Shown here: piece by piece, positions 1 through 11,666 of the stretch
Layout: each line of letters opens with the position of its first letter
How positions within the stretch are numbered: the stretch's first letter is position 1
Source of the DNA: Dirofilaria immitis
Taxonomy: Eukaryota > Nematoda > Chromadorea > Rhabditida > Onchocercidae
Direction of reading: 5' to 3'
DNA length: 64,000 bases
Assembly (NCBI GenBank): GCA_024305405.1
Contig: JAKNDB010000068.1
Coordinates: 3,782,501-3,846,500, forward strand
Notes under the pieces: model-generated
What the model was told of the DNA's origin: nothing
Seen by the model: only the letters and a program-made list of their open reading frames with translations
The model's database searches: none
Position numbers and translations under genes: made by a program

Positions 1-273
1 AGTGATAATGGATTATTTCGGGAAGTGGCACAAGCTCGAGATTCCAAAAGATCAATTTTTATATTGATCAATCACTAAACAGTAGAAGTCATATGCTTCC
101 CTAAATATTTATCATATCGTCTCGTAATTTAAATTTTTAAATTTCAAAATTCTGATATTTTTATTTAATTTTAATTCTCACGAAAATTTATATACCATTT
201 TTAAATTCTCACAAAGTTTTGCATTGTTTCTAAACTTTTTCCATGCGAAAATATTTTATAGATAATTATTTAC

Positions 274-723
274 CAATCGCCCAAATTGCACCACCAAGCA
301 TTGCAAGTGGATAAAACTTAGGAAAACCTTCATAGGCATTAATTATCATACCAAATAGAAATATTCCTGCATCCATGACCCACTGTAAGAAAAAACCTGA
401 AATTATTTATTACTACCGCAAATATTAAAACATAAAGATTTTGGAGAGAAATATTTATTAAACAAAAGTAATTTGTTAGATTGATAAAATATTGCATACC
501 TGAATTAAATAATATATATAAATTAATTAATTCAATGGGCACAGAAATATTAGCAGCCGGCGAAAATTCGATAGTTAAATTTTAAACTAATGGTTCAAAG
601 TATAACAAAAAAAACCTAACCATCACCAGGATCAAATTGCTTGATAGGTACGAGTATGGATCCAAATAAACAAGTTGAAATACCGCAGGCAATTAATCCT
701 TTTAATGTATCATTTAACACCAT
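274..723 (-). CDS. TMEM144-like membrane protein, N-terminal exons (partial)
   Basis: Two coding exons read leftwards: 723-621 (start codon 723-721, donor GTTAGG) and 396-274 (acceptor ATTTCAG, donor GTAAAT). Phases match (103 nt, then 123 nt). The joined product starts MVLNDTLKGLIACGISTCLF, continues with a VPIKQFDPGDGFFLQWVMD stretch, and ends at FYPLAMLGGAIWAIG. These resemble the first two helices of the TMEM144 family (human has a VPVKKFDTGDG-type loop and a FAMLGG motif). TMEM144 proteins are multi-pass membrane proteins of the drug/metabolite transporter type, and a role in carbohydrate transport has been suggested. The remaining exons lie beyond the left edge; nothing convincing is seen in 1-273. 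The family call rests on recalled motif similarity and is fairly secure. The transported substrate is unknown. Confidence 0.8.
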
Positions 724-3700
724 TATAATATACGATCTAAAATTTTATCGTAGTAAGCTCAAATAACGCGCAAAAAAATTGAGGAACGAAAATAATTCAA
801 AAACTTTAAGCCTAGCATTTGATGATATTTTAATATTATCGAAAATCAATTGATATAATTAAATTTCAAAAAATTTTGTGAAATTTCGCTTATATGATTT
901 ATGTTAGAAAATTATTGCATATTGGTGAAATAGCAGTGTTAATGAGCAATAAATTAATATAATTTATCTTAACAATCTTAAGAAAAAAATTATTTTAACC
1001 AGCAAGTTAAAATTATTAGAGAAAACCATATTATAAACCTTTTCCAAACATGTATAGAATATGAAATTAAATTCTTCGAGAATTCTTGAGACGTCTATCA
1101 AAAATCTCAACCTCAGTTAACGATTACTCACTTGGAAAAACTTTTTCCACTTAAATTTCTATAAAAATTTGAAACAAATGATTACTACATGTTTTTTGAT
1201 TTTCCGTAAAATTTAAAAGGAAGAAGCTTTAATTCAAATTCATTCATTTCCCAGCGAAAATTTTGACACACTTTCATTGTTATTTTACGTAGAATAAAAG
1301 TAACAATGTCCTGTGATTTTTCTTTAAAAAAATAACAGAAATTATTCTTCAAATATTATCAATTACTGAGTTTTATGAATGTTTTTACAAATACTCCACG
1401 ATAATTTATAAGTCCGTTACGGTTCATGACAAATTTTATGCAAACGGTTCTATTTATCATGAACATACAACTGCCGTTAATTTTTCTGCAATTTTGCAAG
1501 ATTAACTATGACAATGTTTCATTGATTTATTTGAAATGTCGAGAAAGTTTCCACTTTATCTTGATGCTATCACGAAACGAATTATAAGCTAATATTTTAG
1601 AAATGGATTTTATTGATAACACTAAAATTTTATTAAAAGAAATGTTGAGCCAAGAAAAACATGAAATGTATTGAATGAATTTTATCATTAACAAATATGA
1701 ACAAATATCAGATGATTCTTCAGAACTAGTAGGATGAATTTTTCAATCAACAAAAATTCAGTTGAAAAATGTGACAAGCCCAAATAATTGAGTGATAATA
1801 GGAAAATGGGACATAGGCAGAAATATATTAATTGTAATCAAAAATTCAACAAAATAAAAAGTGAAAACTGAGCGAGGAAACCAAATTTACGAGGAAATTA
1901 GTAGCAAATATGCAAATATTCAAACTGAGATAAGGAAAGTCTATGAAAGAGCATGTGAACTAAAATAAAAATTTAACAGAAAGTAAGTTACGATGAATGC
2001 GAACGAATAGACAAATACACCATCTTATAATCACGAGTAACATTTAAAAATTATCCATCTTATAATCGAGAGTGACAATTAAAAATTTGAAGCTACGTAG
2101 AGCGTTAATTTCTGTAATAAAAATGCAAAGAAATTTATAAAATTAAATAATACAATATCGAAAACTGAAGAAATTGGAATAATTGAATCACCTCCATAAT
2201 TTAGTTTATGTGACAATTTATGATATATTTGCGTCATTGCAGTATCTTTTGACAAACGATGTAATTTTAACCGAAATTAGATTTTCTAATCAACAATTTT
2301 AAGTGGAAAATTAATAATTTTCTTGATAGAAGCCAAATTATTGAGAAAAATTTGAAAGATTTTCAGAGTTTTTCTAGTATAACCAAGATTTTCTAAATTT
2401 AACTAAGTTAAAAGAATTTTTTTCTTTCATATCAAATAATCGATTAAATGCTCTTATTTTAAAAAGAAAAGAACAAGGAAATCAAAAAAGAAAATCGTAA
2501 TTTTGTTAAAAATTAGTATAAACAATGTGACGTGCCATATTTCACATCAAATTGCAAGCCATTGATTTCGGACTATTTGCGATCAAATAAATCAAATATT
2601 TACAAAAATTGAATAAATCAAAAACTATAGTTTATCATTTCTTGTTCGAAAAATTGCCATTTTGCGTATAAAAATGTTTGTTGATTATAAATGAATAAAT
2701 AAATGATTTAGAGGAAACTTCTGGAAGTTATTCCAATTAATAATAAAAATAACCATTATCTAAGTAAGCGGACGAAGAAATAACTCAACCTCATGAAATT
2801 ACCGGAATATTTTTTCTCGCATATAACCAAATATTCATTCAATCAAACGAAGTGTTTATCTGTTCACTTTTTATTCACTGCCGAAATTGTGGAATATTAT
2901 GTGTTAAAAACTATTGCTTGAGTTAAATTGAAAAAAATCAAATTTAATTCAATTTGGTGAAATATTTTCAGAAATTCTGCAATTTAATTAGTGCTGAAAA
3001 GTGACAATGTTTAAAATGAAAACATAAGTTTTTTAATATGCGAAAGCAATTCATGGACCAATTTATCATCTGAAAACATTTAATACAATAATATAACGAA
3101 ACATATAGGCGAAAGGTATAGGAGCAGCTAAAGATGAAAATAACACGAAGAAACAATAGCATAATTAGTGCCATTTCAAAATTCTCAGTATATTTTAAGC
3201 AAAATTAATTATTATTACTAAGTCTTCTTCAAGACTTTATATTTGATAAATTGTGGAAAAATTTATACAATTAAAACGATTTCCTAACACGACGAGAGAT
3301 CACTGCTTATAATTATTACCAGCAGAGATTGAAATCCATTACTTTGTACACTTTTTGTAACAAAAAAAAATAAACTTTGAACATTTCCTTATCAAAATTC
3401 TTATCATTTAATGGTAACAAAAATTTAGCTTTTGAATGTCTTTTATTGATATTTATCGAGCATTTCTATGAAAATATAGGGTATTATTTTCGCGCAGCAG
3501 TTACAAGAAAAATATTAGGACTATATAATCAAGGAATCCCGCTCAAGCTAATAAAGAACATAGATTCAACGTTTGGTTCATCCCACGGCGCCAGTTCCAT
3601 TAACCAAAAATGGCCCATTTACAGCACATATCCAATGTCTATGTATCATTCAACAAGTGAGACGCCATTTTCGTTGAAAATTTAAAAACGGATTGAAAAT

Positions 3701-3912
3701 ATTTCGTCCCACAAATCTAATCATTCGCCTTACCGAAATACCTTCATTAGGTACTCCAGCTATCTTGAAGGAAACATCAGAGGCAACTAGCAACTACGTC
3801 GATTGTCTTTCACCTCTCTACTAAAGTGAAATGACCGATTTGCATGTCGGAATGGATGAAAATTAAAGTGGAAAATATATAAATACATTAAGTAACGATC
3901 AGATACCCTTTC
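724..3912. other. AT-rich spacer between TMEM144-like gene and PEN-2
   Basis: No supported gene. The longest open frame (3377-3685, plus strand) has no recognisable domain and no plausible splice context. The stretch 3480-3830 is visibly less AT-rich than its surroundings, so an unrecognised exon or old repeat cannot be excluded. The left end should contain the promoter of the TMEM144-like gene and the right end the 3' UTR of PEN-2. Confidence 0.4.
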
Positions 3913-4667
3913 TTAAACATATCCAACAGGAAATACAAAAGATATTCGATCAGTCCAATCCAATCCTTTGGCTCTTTCCAGCTGAAAGAATATTTCCCAG
4001 CCAATGAGTGCTAATACCCATGCTGATGCACCAATTATTGAATATAGTACATCTAAAAGGAGAAAATAATAAATGAAATATTCAAACTATTTTCAAAACG
4101 GCAAACTCAAGTTAATGAATAATAATTCAATAATTCATAAGTATCTGCAAGAAATAATTAGTCCTAAAAAATTATGGATGAATCCTCATTCATCCATAAT
4201 GTTTTGTAATTCTTTAGCTAACTCGTAATTCTTTTGTTTTAGTTTTGGAATCAAAGTAAATAAGTTTTGAAATTCCCTTATTAAAAAAATATCGACTAAA
4301 TACAACCCTCAATTTTTTATCATATTCTTTTTATTTGAAAAATGCTTTCATCACACTTAAACTTGGATACATTGAAGAATAGCATTTGTATATCATCCGA
4401 ATGATCTCTCCTATTTTCACAAAATTAGATATTCCAGTCACAAATTATTCATGCACAACTTTTTCAAACAAAATGCATTAAACTTTAGGTAGAAAACATA
4501 CATCGTCTGATCGCTTTTTGCGTTGGTGATGGCTTATCAAGAAATGCAGACTCGAAAAACCATATAGCATTAACGATCCACACTAACGGTAACAAAGCAA
4601 AACCAATATAAAAATAACGCCTACAAAGCGCTACCTTATCCGAGCTAGACATCTTTTGCAAATCCAT
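3913..4667 (-). CDS. pen-2: PEN-2, gamma-secretase subunit
   Basis: Two exons: 4667-4502 and 4052-3913, joined in phase (166 + 140 nt = 101 codons plus stop, the same length as human PSENEN). The product begins MDLQKMSSSDKVALCRRYF, has a first hydrophobic segment around FALLPLVWIVNAIWFF (the WIVNxxWFF core is typical of PEN-2), a loop with KPSPTQKAIRRY, a second hydrophobic segment ASAWVLALIGWEIFFQ, and the conserved C-terminal pattern DRISFVFPVGYV. PEN-2 activates presenilin by promoting its endoproteolysis within gamma-secretase, which cleaves Notch and other type I membrane proteins. The ATG at 4667 is chosen because a TTTCAAG acceptor-like site lies just upstream (about 4677-4683), suitable for a spliced leader. 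A TTG nine bases further upstream is in frame but is not a normal nuclear start. No frame break is seen. Confidence 0.95.
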
Positions 4668-5586
4668 CCTCGGCAAATCTTGAAATCCTAGAAAATTTAT
4701 GAAGACTAATCAATTCCGAGAAATCATCTTTTATATTAGCAAATCATCTAATTAGCAAAATTAAAAATATTCGATCATCATCATTTCAATATTCGATCAT
4801 CATTTCAACTATCTATCTATCTAACTACTAACTATCTATCTATCAATCTATTAAACATCATCATTAATTCTTTTTCATTCTTGCACTATTTGAAAAAGAT
4901 GAAAATAAGCATGATGATGTTAATAGTAATAGTAGTAATAATAATAATAATAAATAATAATAATAATAATAATGAACAATAAAAATCATTATCCAATATC
5001 CAGCCTTCAAATTAATTTGATTACACTCTAATACGATTCAATCAAAAAAAATCCACCGAGATGAACGTTAAATCGCAGCATAACAATATGCTTAAAACAG
5101 ATATTTATCTATATTTTACGGTGAGAAGAATTTCAAAGTTGAATTGTAGGACTACTATGAAAATAATTCAATACGAATCAAGTAAATATTTGAAAACAGA
5201 GAAAAACAAAATGTCCCAATAATTTGCATTTCGAAAGCAAATGACGGAATAATGATACGATTACAACACCAATTAATGGGTATATCAACAATGCAATTGA
5301 AATTATTCATAAAGTAATTAATTAATCAACATTCACCAGTATAACTAATATATTACAATGAATGACTGTTTGATGAATGGTGCATAACACCGGGTACAGG
5401 AAAGTCTAAAAAAAGGTTTGACATCTCCGGGAACTTCATTTACTTATAAACTAATGCTTGACGGCGAAACATATTCCACAGTTATATGTGATAACAATCT
5501 AATAAAGATTATGCACATGAAACAGAAATTTTCAAGTGATAATTCTATTAACGCTTAACAAAAATTAGTTATAAATTTTAACATAA
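4668..5586. other. Spacer with ATCT and AAT microsatellites
   Basis: No gene seen. It contains an imperfect (ATCT)n tract at about 4811-4852 and an imperfect (AAT)n tract at about 4919-4975. It separates the TMEM177-like gene B stop codon from the PEN-2 start, all on the minus strand. Confidence 0.6.
4811..4975. repeat. ATCT and AAT simple repeats
   Basis: Two short imperfect microsatellites, an ATCT tract at 4811-4852 and an AAT/TAG-interrupted tract at 4919-4975, read directly from the sequence. Confidence 0.85.
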
Positions 5587-8064
5587 TCATGAATCACCAA
5601 CAGCACTTATTTTATCCAGCAACTTATTTTCCGCATTCAAATCTACCAGTGATGTGTATCGTGACCAATAAGATGTATTTGAATTGTTCGGATTACCAAT
5701 AGCTGATATTTTCTTCAAACCATCGGGGATTATTTCTCGTAACAATCTGCAAATTTATTTGCATTAAGGAAAAGCCTTTTTCTCATCTTTTAATTTTATT
5801 ATTAAAAAGTAAACAACTGTTTATTTATGCTGAAGTACTTCAATATAAATAAAATCAATTATCTCTTATAAAAGTTCAGCATACACCCTTAAAGTAGTAA
5901 ACTCCTTTCCAATTCTATTAATAACTTAATACAAAAATTCATGTGTCGTTTTATATATGTCACAATAATTATGTATATCCTTCAGAGACAAATGTGTGTA
6001 AGTTGTGCAGTTGCTCAGCAAAATAGCATTCCTTTACTTTCTCTTCTTCAGAAGTTTTAGTTTCCCATACTTTCTCTTTTTCAGTTTCAATTATTCTCGA
6101 AGAATCGTTGAAAAAGATTCACTAGTATACTAGATTACCGATTTCGTTTCAGCATTTTTTGATAATATTCTTTACCGCCCTTGCTATGTACCAATGAAAT
6201 ACGAGCAGCATCGGCATCAGCTGATTGGTCGGTGGCATGCCTTAAAAACTTTTATACAAATGAATAAGAAACCAATCTGAACACCGCGTTTACAAGCTTA
6301 TTCAAGTAACCTCATTCTCATAATGCTACTCTTCCACAAAGTGAATGACTTCGAATGGGTCAATCTGGAAAAATTCAAATTTTGAAAGAAATAAAAAACT
6401 AGTAGCTATTTTATAAACTTACCAATCAAGTTTGGCATTCTGTACGCTGCCCCAACATGCTGGTGCATTTAGACCGAAAGATAATCCACAAAACCATAAT
6501 ACACTACCAGTAAAATAATAATGCACAATGATTTGAGCTAGCATAAAAGCAATACTCGTATAACAGAACCAATAAAATGTAAATAACGCGGTTCTTTTCA
6601 CAGCTTCATGAGCCGTCAAATCGCGTCGTATCAAAAATCTTAAAGCCTGAAAGATTATGAAGTTATCGATGATATAACGAGCAAATAAAAATTAATTGTA
6701 GCCCTTAAAATATTTGTCATAAATTATTGTAGATTAACTAAACAAAAGCCGTCTATTCCCAATTTCCAATTTTTAATCAAAAAGATAAGAACCATGATTG
6801 CTAGTTGTAAAGAAAATGTACTGACATCTTCGCTGAGAACGAACGTTTCAATAATCTGACGACCAATGTTTGATTCCCAAACAACGCACGCTTGTTCATC
6901 CATGAAAATCATCGGTTCCAGTTTTTTTACAGTAATCGTAAGCTTCGTTGAACGTTTGAAATTGAGTATAAAATGGTAGAGCTGTTCGAGCACCCCAGGG
7001 ACTGTTTAGAGCTCCGTGTGTTACGGAATCCAAATACACTAAAATCATTCGCTGATTTCAATTCAGTTACTACACAATAATAACTAATTATATAGCTGAA
7101 TTATGGATAGCAGTTCGAACCGCGACTTCATCATTATAAACTGCAAAATATTACTTTCACTATCTCCGAATTTGAACAAGTAAATTTCATATTTAATTAT
7201 ACAATTTCAAAACAAACTAAGCATGAAATCTGGAATATTAAAAACCTAGAAGCAAAGTGAAGGTATCGCTTAAAAACAAATGAAATAAATAAAAATGTCA
7301 CTTAAGAACAATGTTGGAAGCGTTAAAATAAAGCGAAATAAAGTTATTAAAACCCAACTAGTCTTCATGCATTAATATTAAATCATGACTTACTTTCTGA
7401 GTTTAAACAATAAAAAGCGACCCGTTTTTCTTCCGTATTCGATCATTAGACATCAAAAAATTTTCATATTCCTACAATATTTGATAATCATTGAAACATC
7501 AATGAAATGTATATCTCTTTTTAAAAAATGAGTAAAATATTTGATTTAAGGGTATCAATATGAGATTAAAAGTTCAAGAGACTGTATAAAATTTTAGCTG
7601 AAAAGATCTCTTGCAGTTAGTCATGTGACTAACAAGAGGTATTAGTAATATTAAATCAAGTCATAATCAAAAGCGATAAAAACGAAATGATCTGTAATCA
7701 CTTAAAGTTACTTCATTAGATAAACCACACGAAATAAAAAGGCAAAAGATGCTATTGCGATTATCGATGCAATAAAAATTTTAATCATATCAAAATGATT
7801 CAAATTTGATATCGAATTTACAGGAAAAACCAGCATGACTGATTTACCTCAAATCTTTGAACTACTTACTGAATCAACAATATGTTGTAAATGACTGGAT
7901 AGCACACTGGAGACATCATACCGTTTCTCGAAGTATTCTTTCAAATATGGTCCATTGACTAACAAATATATCGATGGAACTGATGCTACTGTCAATGAAA
8001 CTACACTAACACGTATGCGTCGTGCCCACCGTTTATTCAACTTCCACAGAAAATCTGCGCTCAT
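5587..8064 (-). CDS. TMEM177-like protein, copy B (one apparent frameshift)
   Basis: Five exons: 8064-7870, 7051-6826, 6646-6423, 6240-6139 and 5746-5587; about 301 residues. It starts MSADFLWKLNKRWARRIRVS with a first hydrophobic segment (LTVASVPSIYLLV), then WGARTALPFY in exon 2, a RFLIRRDL motif at the start of exon 3 followed by two membrane segments, and a C-terminal GGKEYYQKMLKRNRLLREI stretch matching the GGVEFYEKLL region of human TMEM177. TMEM177 is an inner mitochondrial membrane protein that associates with COX20 and affects COX2 assembly. Exon 2 needs one A removed from the T7 run at 6922-6928 (plus strand) to stay open; a 40-nt intron there is a weaker alternative. The start follows an ATTACAG acceptor-like site at about 8080. 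Copy A lies about 590 bp upstream. Confidence 0.8.
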
Positions 8065-8568
8065 CGATCGAAGCAGAAACTGTAATTGAATTAGAAAGTT
8101 AGAAACTTCATTGATTTTTATTCGCTGATCGAGAATTAAATGTTCGACACAATAAAACAAAAATAGCTGCAGAATCGATGAATCAAAAATCATTATGAAT
8201 GCATATAATTTCTTTAAAAAAATAATTCATGACTTGCTTGAGTACTTACTAATTGTTCAAATCTCTTAGTACAACATTTTCCATTCTGTTCCTTAATAAA
8301 GATCATAAAACCCGTGTAATTGAATATCATGAACAACAAAAGATTTTCAACTTAAACACTGAAAACTTAAATGAAAGTATATTTGTGAATACATAATAAA
8401 TTTCGTAACTGAACAACAGATGCAATACAGCATTTATTAATAGAGATAATATAATTGGTGGGAGGTAGGGTAATAAGAATACATATTGTATTGCTGAAGA
8501 TATTGAAAAGCAATAATTATAACAAAAAAATATTTGATTAAGATATATTAAGGTGGAAAACTCAATGA

Positions 8569-8618
8569 ATGTAGGAAATGAAGTCCAATAACTTCACATT
8601 ATAGAATGTTTCCTACAT
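8569..8618 (-). other. Imperfect hairpin downstream of TMEM177-like gene A
   Basis: Inverted arms ATGTAGGAAA (8569-8578) and TTTCCTACAT (8609-8618) enclose an inner pair TGAAGT (8579-8584) and ACTTCA (8591-8596), with a bulge on one side. It lies about 35 bp beyond the stop codon of the upstream paralogue, so it would be in its 3' UTR. The function is unknown. Confidence 0.5.
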
Positions 8619-8652
8619 GCCTTTAAAATATTATGAGATATAGGAAAAAAAT

Positions 8653-11305
8653 CTATTTATGCGAATTACTGGTGATATTGTTTTTCTTCTGATATTGTTC
8701 TGCAACTAATTTCTCAATAGCTTTCAATCGCTTTGAATAAGGCCATGGATCACCGACGCGATCACCATTTGCTGCAATAAATTCTGACTTCAAATCACCC
8801 AAAGCATTGCGTATCCTTAAATTTGTCGCGGTTGATGAATTCAAATATTGACGTGCTCCTTCTACATATTCCGGAGAACTGAAATTGAAATGAACTCTTT
8901 AACAATTGAAATAATTGAGGAATTTTAGACACTGGAATTTAATTTGTAATTGAAATGTAATATTTGAAACATAACATTAAATGAATTAACTTAATTTCTA
9001 CTAATTTTTTAACCAATTTTTTCAGAAATTGCTGAATTCCACCAGTATTCTGAAACGTATACTGCAGCAAGGAGAAATATGGAATAAGGTTAATGACCTT
9101 AATACATCTAAAATTTACCAAATGTAGATCAGCAGAGAGATGATGATAATGGTGAAAAGTCTGATCATTATCAAGCTTAAACTAATAATTTTCTTTCTTT
9201 CACGATAAAAAATATGTAATAAAACAACACAAAAGGATATATATAATCGAATACAATATTCTGAGATGTTCATCATATCTCTCGTAATTTTTAAAAAACA
9301 ACAAAAATAAAAATTACTCAGCACAAGCTTCGTAATCTAGCATCATTTCACCGTATGCTAAAAAATTTCTCATTGAACTCTGGAAAGAAAGAACTGCCAA
9401 AGGTATTGAAACTACTAAAGAACCATATGAAACAATACGGCCGTAACGCATCAAGCATACGAAAGATAAAGCTACAACACTTGCCAGCAAAACCCACATG
9501 GAAACGGGTACCAGAATGAATCGACGGCTGAAAATGTGATTGGTCAGTTTAGATTTCATTATTTTATCTTTTAGGCTAAATTTTGTTCACAGATTTGAAA
9601 TTGCAGATTTGGAACTTGATATGTTGGATTGAAAGATATTAAGCAATCTATTGCTAAAAGAAAAATGAATGCTGAATGACTGAAAGATTTAATACTTATT
9701 AGCTCTAAGTAATTCCCGTCGAATAAGAAATCGTCGAGCTGCATCTGAAAGAAAATAGTCATCAAATATATGCTTTCCAGTACTCGTTGTAGTATCCAAA
9801 AATTTCGTTTTGCTGTAAATTTAATCATTAAAATCTCGGAAGAAAGAAATTTCGCCACAGATATTATTAAATAAGAAAATCAATAACCGTTTCAAAATTA
9901 GTTTTCATTTATACACTAAAAAAACCACAAAAACCTTCATTAGTTTTTGTTTTATACTACGTAAATCTTAATATAAATCATAAATCTTAAACACATTCCA
10001 AATGTTATAAAAGAATTCTTTCACGTCAAGATAAAAAATGAAAACTTTATAATAAACAATTGCCTATTTCTACACCAAAAGGAAAACTGCAAGTACGAAC
10101 CCGGAAAAAAATCATTCGTTTTAATATTAATCGTTTGTTTCATTTCTGGTAAGTCGGATAAATTCTTTGCTACAGCACGTAAAGGTAGCAATAATTCAAA
10201 ACCATTTCTAAAATAAAAACCGCCACGCCATTCTGCATTCAATGAATCGGTTACAAAAATGTTGGTCTGCAAAAAAACAATTAAATAGACTATTTCAGCA
10301 ATAGCTAAATACACAGTCGACAAATATGTAAATTTATTTCTAAGACTAGATTTGACCTTCTTAACTTAGTTTCTTTGAAATCAGATGCTTTATACCAAAC
10401 AAAACTTGAGTTTCATTTGAATGAAATTTGGATGAAGCAATGTGTCCAGTAATAACTGAATTATTGAATCTTTAATTTTTATTTGTATTCACTGACAAAA
10501 AGTCAAGTAGAATTGAACAATAACAGAAATTTTCCATAATTGAAGATTAACCTGCTGATAACTGAAATCACCACAGCTCGCACATACATGAAAACTTTAA
10601 GTTAAATAAAACAGACGAAATAAAGATTGCTTACATTAACTTTCATAAGCAAATTCTTCATTTTATCTAGTTCATTTTCTACCATATCCATAGTTTCATC
10701 AGGAACATTGTAATCCATAATTCTATTCCCGAAGTCAATTCTTAATTGAAAGTTATGGATAACACATACTAATATATATGATGATTTTTTCAAGAAATAA
10801 ACATAACGGAAAGTAATTTAACATAGATTTCTTGATATGTTTTGTCTATAATATATGTATATATTTTGGGACATACATATTTTTATAGCAGAATATGATT
10901 GAAAAATAACTTTTGAAGCAACAATTTTGGAGATGAAATACTTTAGTCGAAAAAACTTCACTTTTATTTGGATTTACTCTAGATTCAAATTTAGAATTAA
11001 CTTCTATGAAGAGTCTAAGACTTCGATATATATACAAATCCAAAATTAACGAGTTTTTAAGTTATTCTATGCTATCAATGTTTCCTGGAATTCGAAAATA
11101 GTAACGTTCTAAATTCCTTTGAGTATAAAATGAATAGATATGCTTTAAGTCAAAAATGCTACATATAAAGTGATGGTAACTCTAAATATGCCTAATACAT
11201 AACTTTAAAACATACACGCCATTATGGTGCGCAAAAAGCACTTGGATATGCGCTTATGCCGATAATAGCAGCTATCTGCAACGCTTGCTTCTCCCATTTT
11301 GGCAT
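8653..11305 (-). CDS. TMEM177-like protein, copy A
   Basis: Six exons: 11305-11242, 10768-10635, 10266-10101, 9744-9696, 9527-9318 and 8878-8653. All junctions are in phase, giving 282 residues against 311 in human TMEM177. The start MPKWEKQALQIAAIIGISAY supplies the first membrane segment. Exon 4 gives AARRFLIRRELLRANN, equivalent to the REAQKFALAREV region of the human protein. Exon 5 carries two membrane segments (VSMWVLLASVVALSFVC and IVSYGSLVVSIPLAVLSF). Exon 6 ends EKLVAEQYQKKNNITSNSHK after a DRVGDPWPYSKR loop. The expected role is in the mitochondrial inner membrane, in cytochrome c oxidase subunit 2 biogenesis. The ATG at 11305 follows an AGTTTCAG site by seven bases, ideal for a spliced leader. 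The exon 1 donor (GTGCTT) is weak and chosen by homology. Gene order and intron positions argue for tandem duplication with copy B. Confidence 0.8.
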
Positions 11306-11666
11306 AACTTCTCTGAAACTAATCAATTCGTGAATTTGAATCTCACCTCCATCGACTTCACATCGAATACGTCAAAATCATTGCTACGATTTGCATTCTT
11401 TTTCAATATTCTATTTCGAACCAAGCGTACAGAAAAACATGTCATCGTGGCAAATCGATACCGTGAATAGATCAGTGAATAAGAAAGTGAGATGTAAGGT
11501 GTAGAAATGAATGTTATAGGTAGGTAAGGTGTGATAGCATATGAGGAATATGACTTATGTTACGCAAACATGTAAAAATGTTAGTATATACGCAGATCTG
11601 CCTCATACCTTATACATAATGTTCGGATTATCAATGTTTTAGAGTTGACTCATCAGAAACCGTAAT
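11306..11666. promoter_or_regulatory. Divergent promoter between TMEM177-like A and IGBP1
   Basis: 361 bp separate the start codons of two oppositely transcribed genes, so both promoters (and any outron sequence) must lie here or in the first introns. No TATA-like or named motif stands out. An in-frame reading on the minus strand (about 11340-11446) is open but ends before the TMEM177-like start and is not supported as coding. Confidence 0.5.

Noticed and set aside
3377..3685. 102-codon open frame upstream of the PEN-2 3' end
   Set aside because: No recognisable motif, unlikely start context, and no matching exon nearby. Left as unexplained sequence.
6310..6371. Possible extra TMEM177-like B exon after the TTTCCAG at about 6361-6367
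   Set aside because: Joining it to the previous exon creates an immediate stop, while splicing directly to 6240 restores phase and continues the conserved protein.
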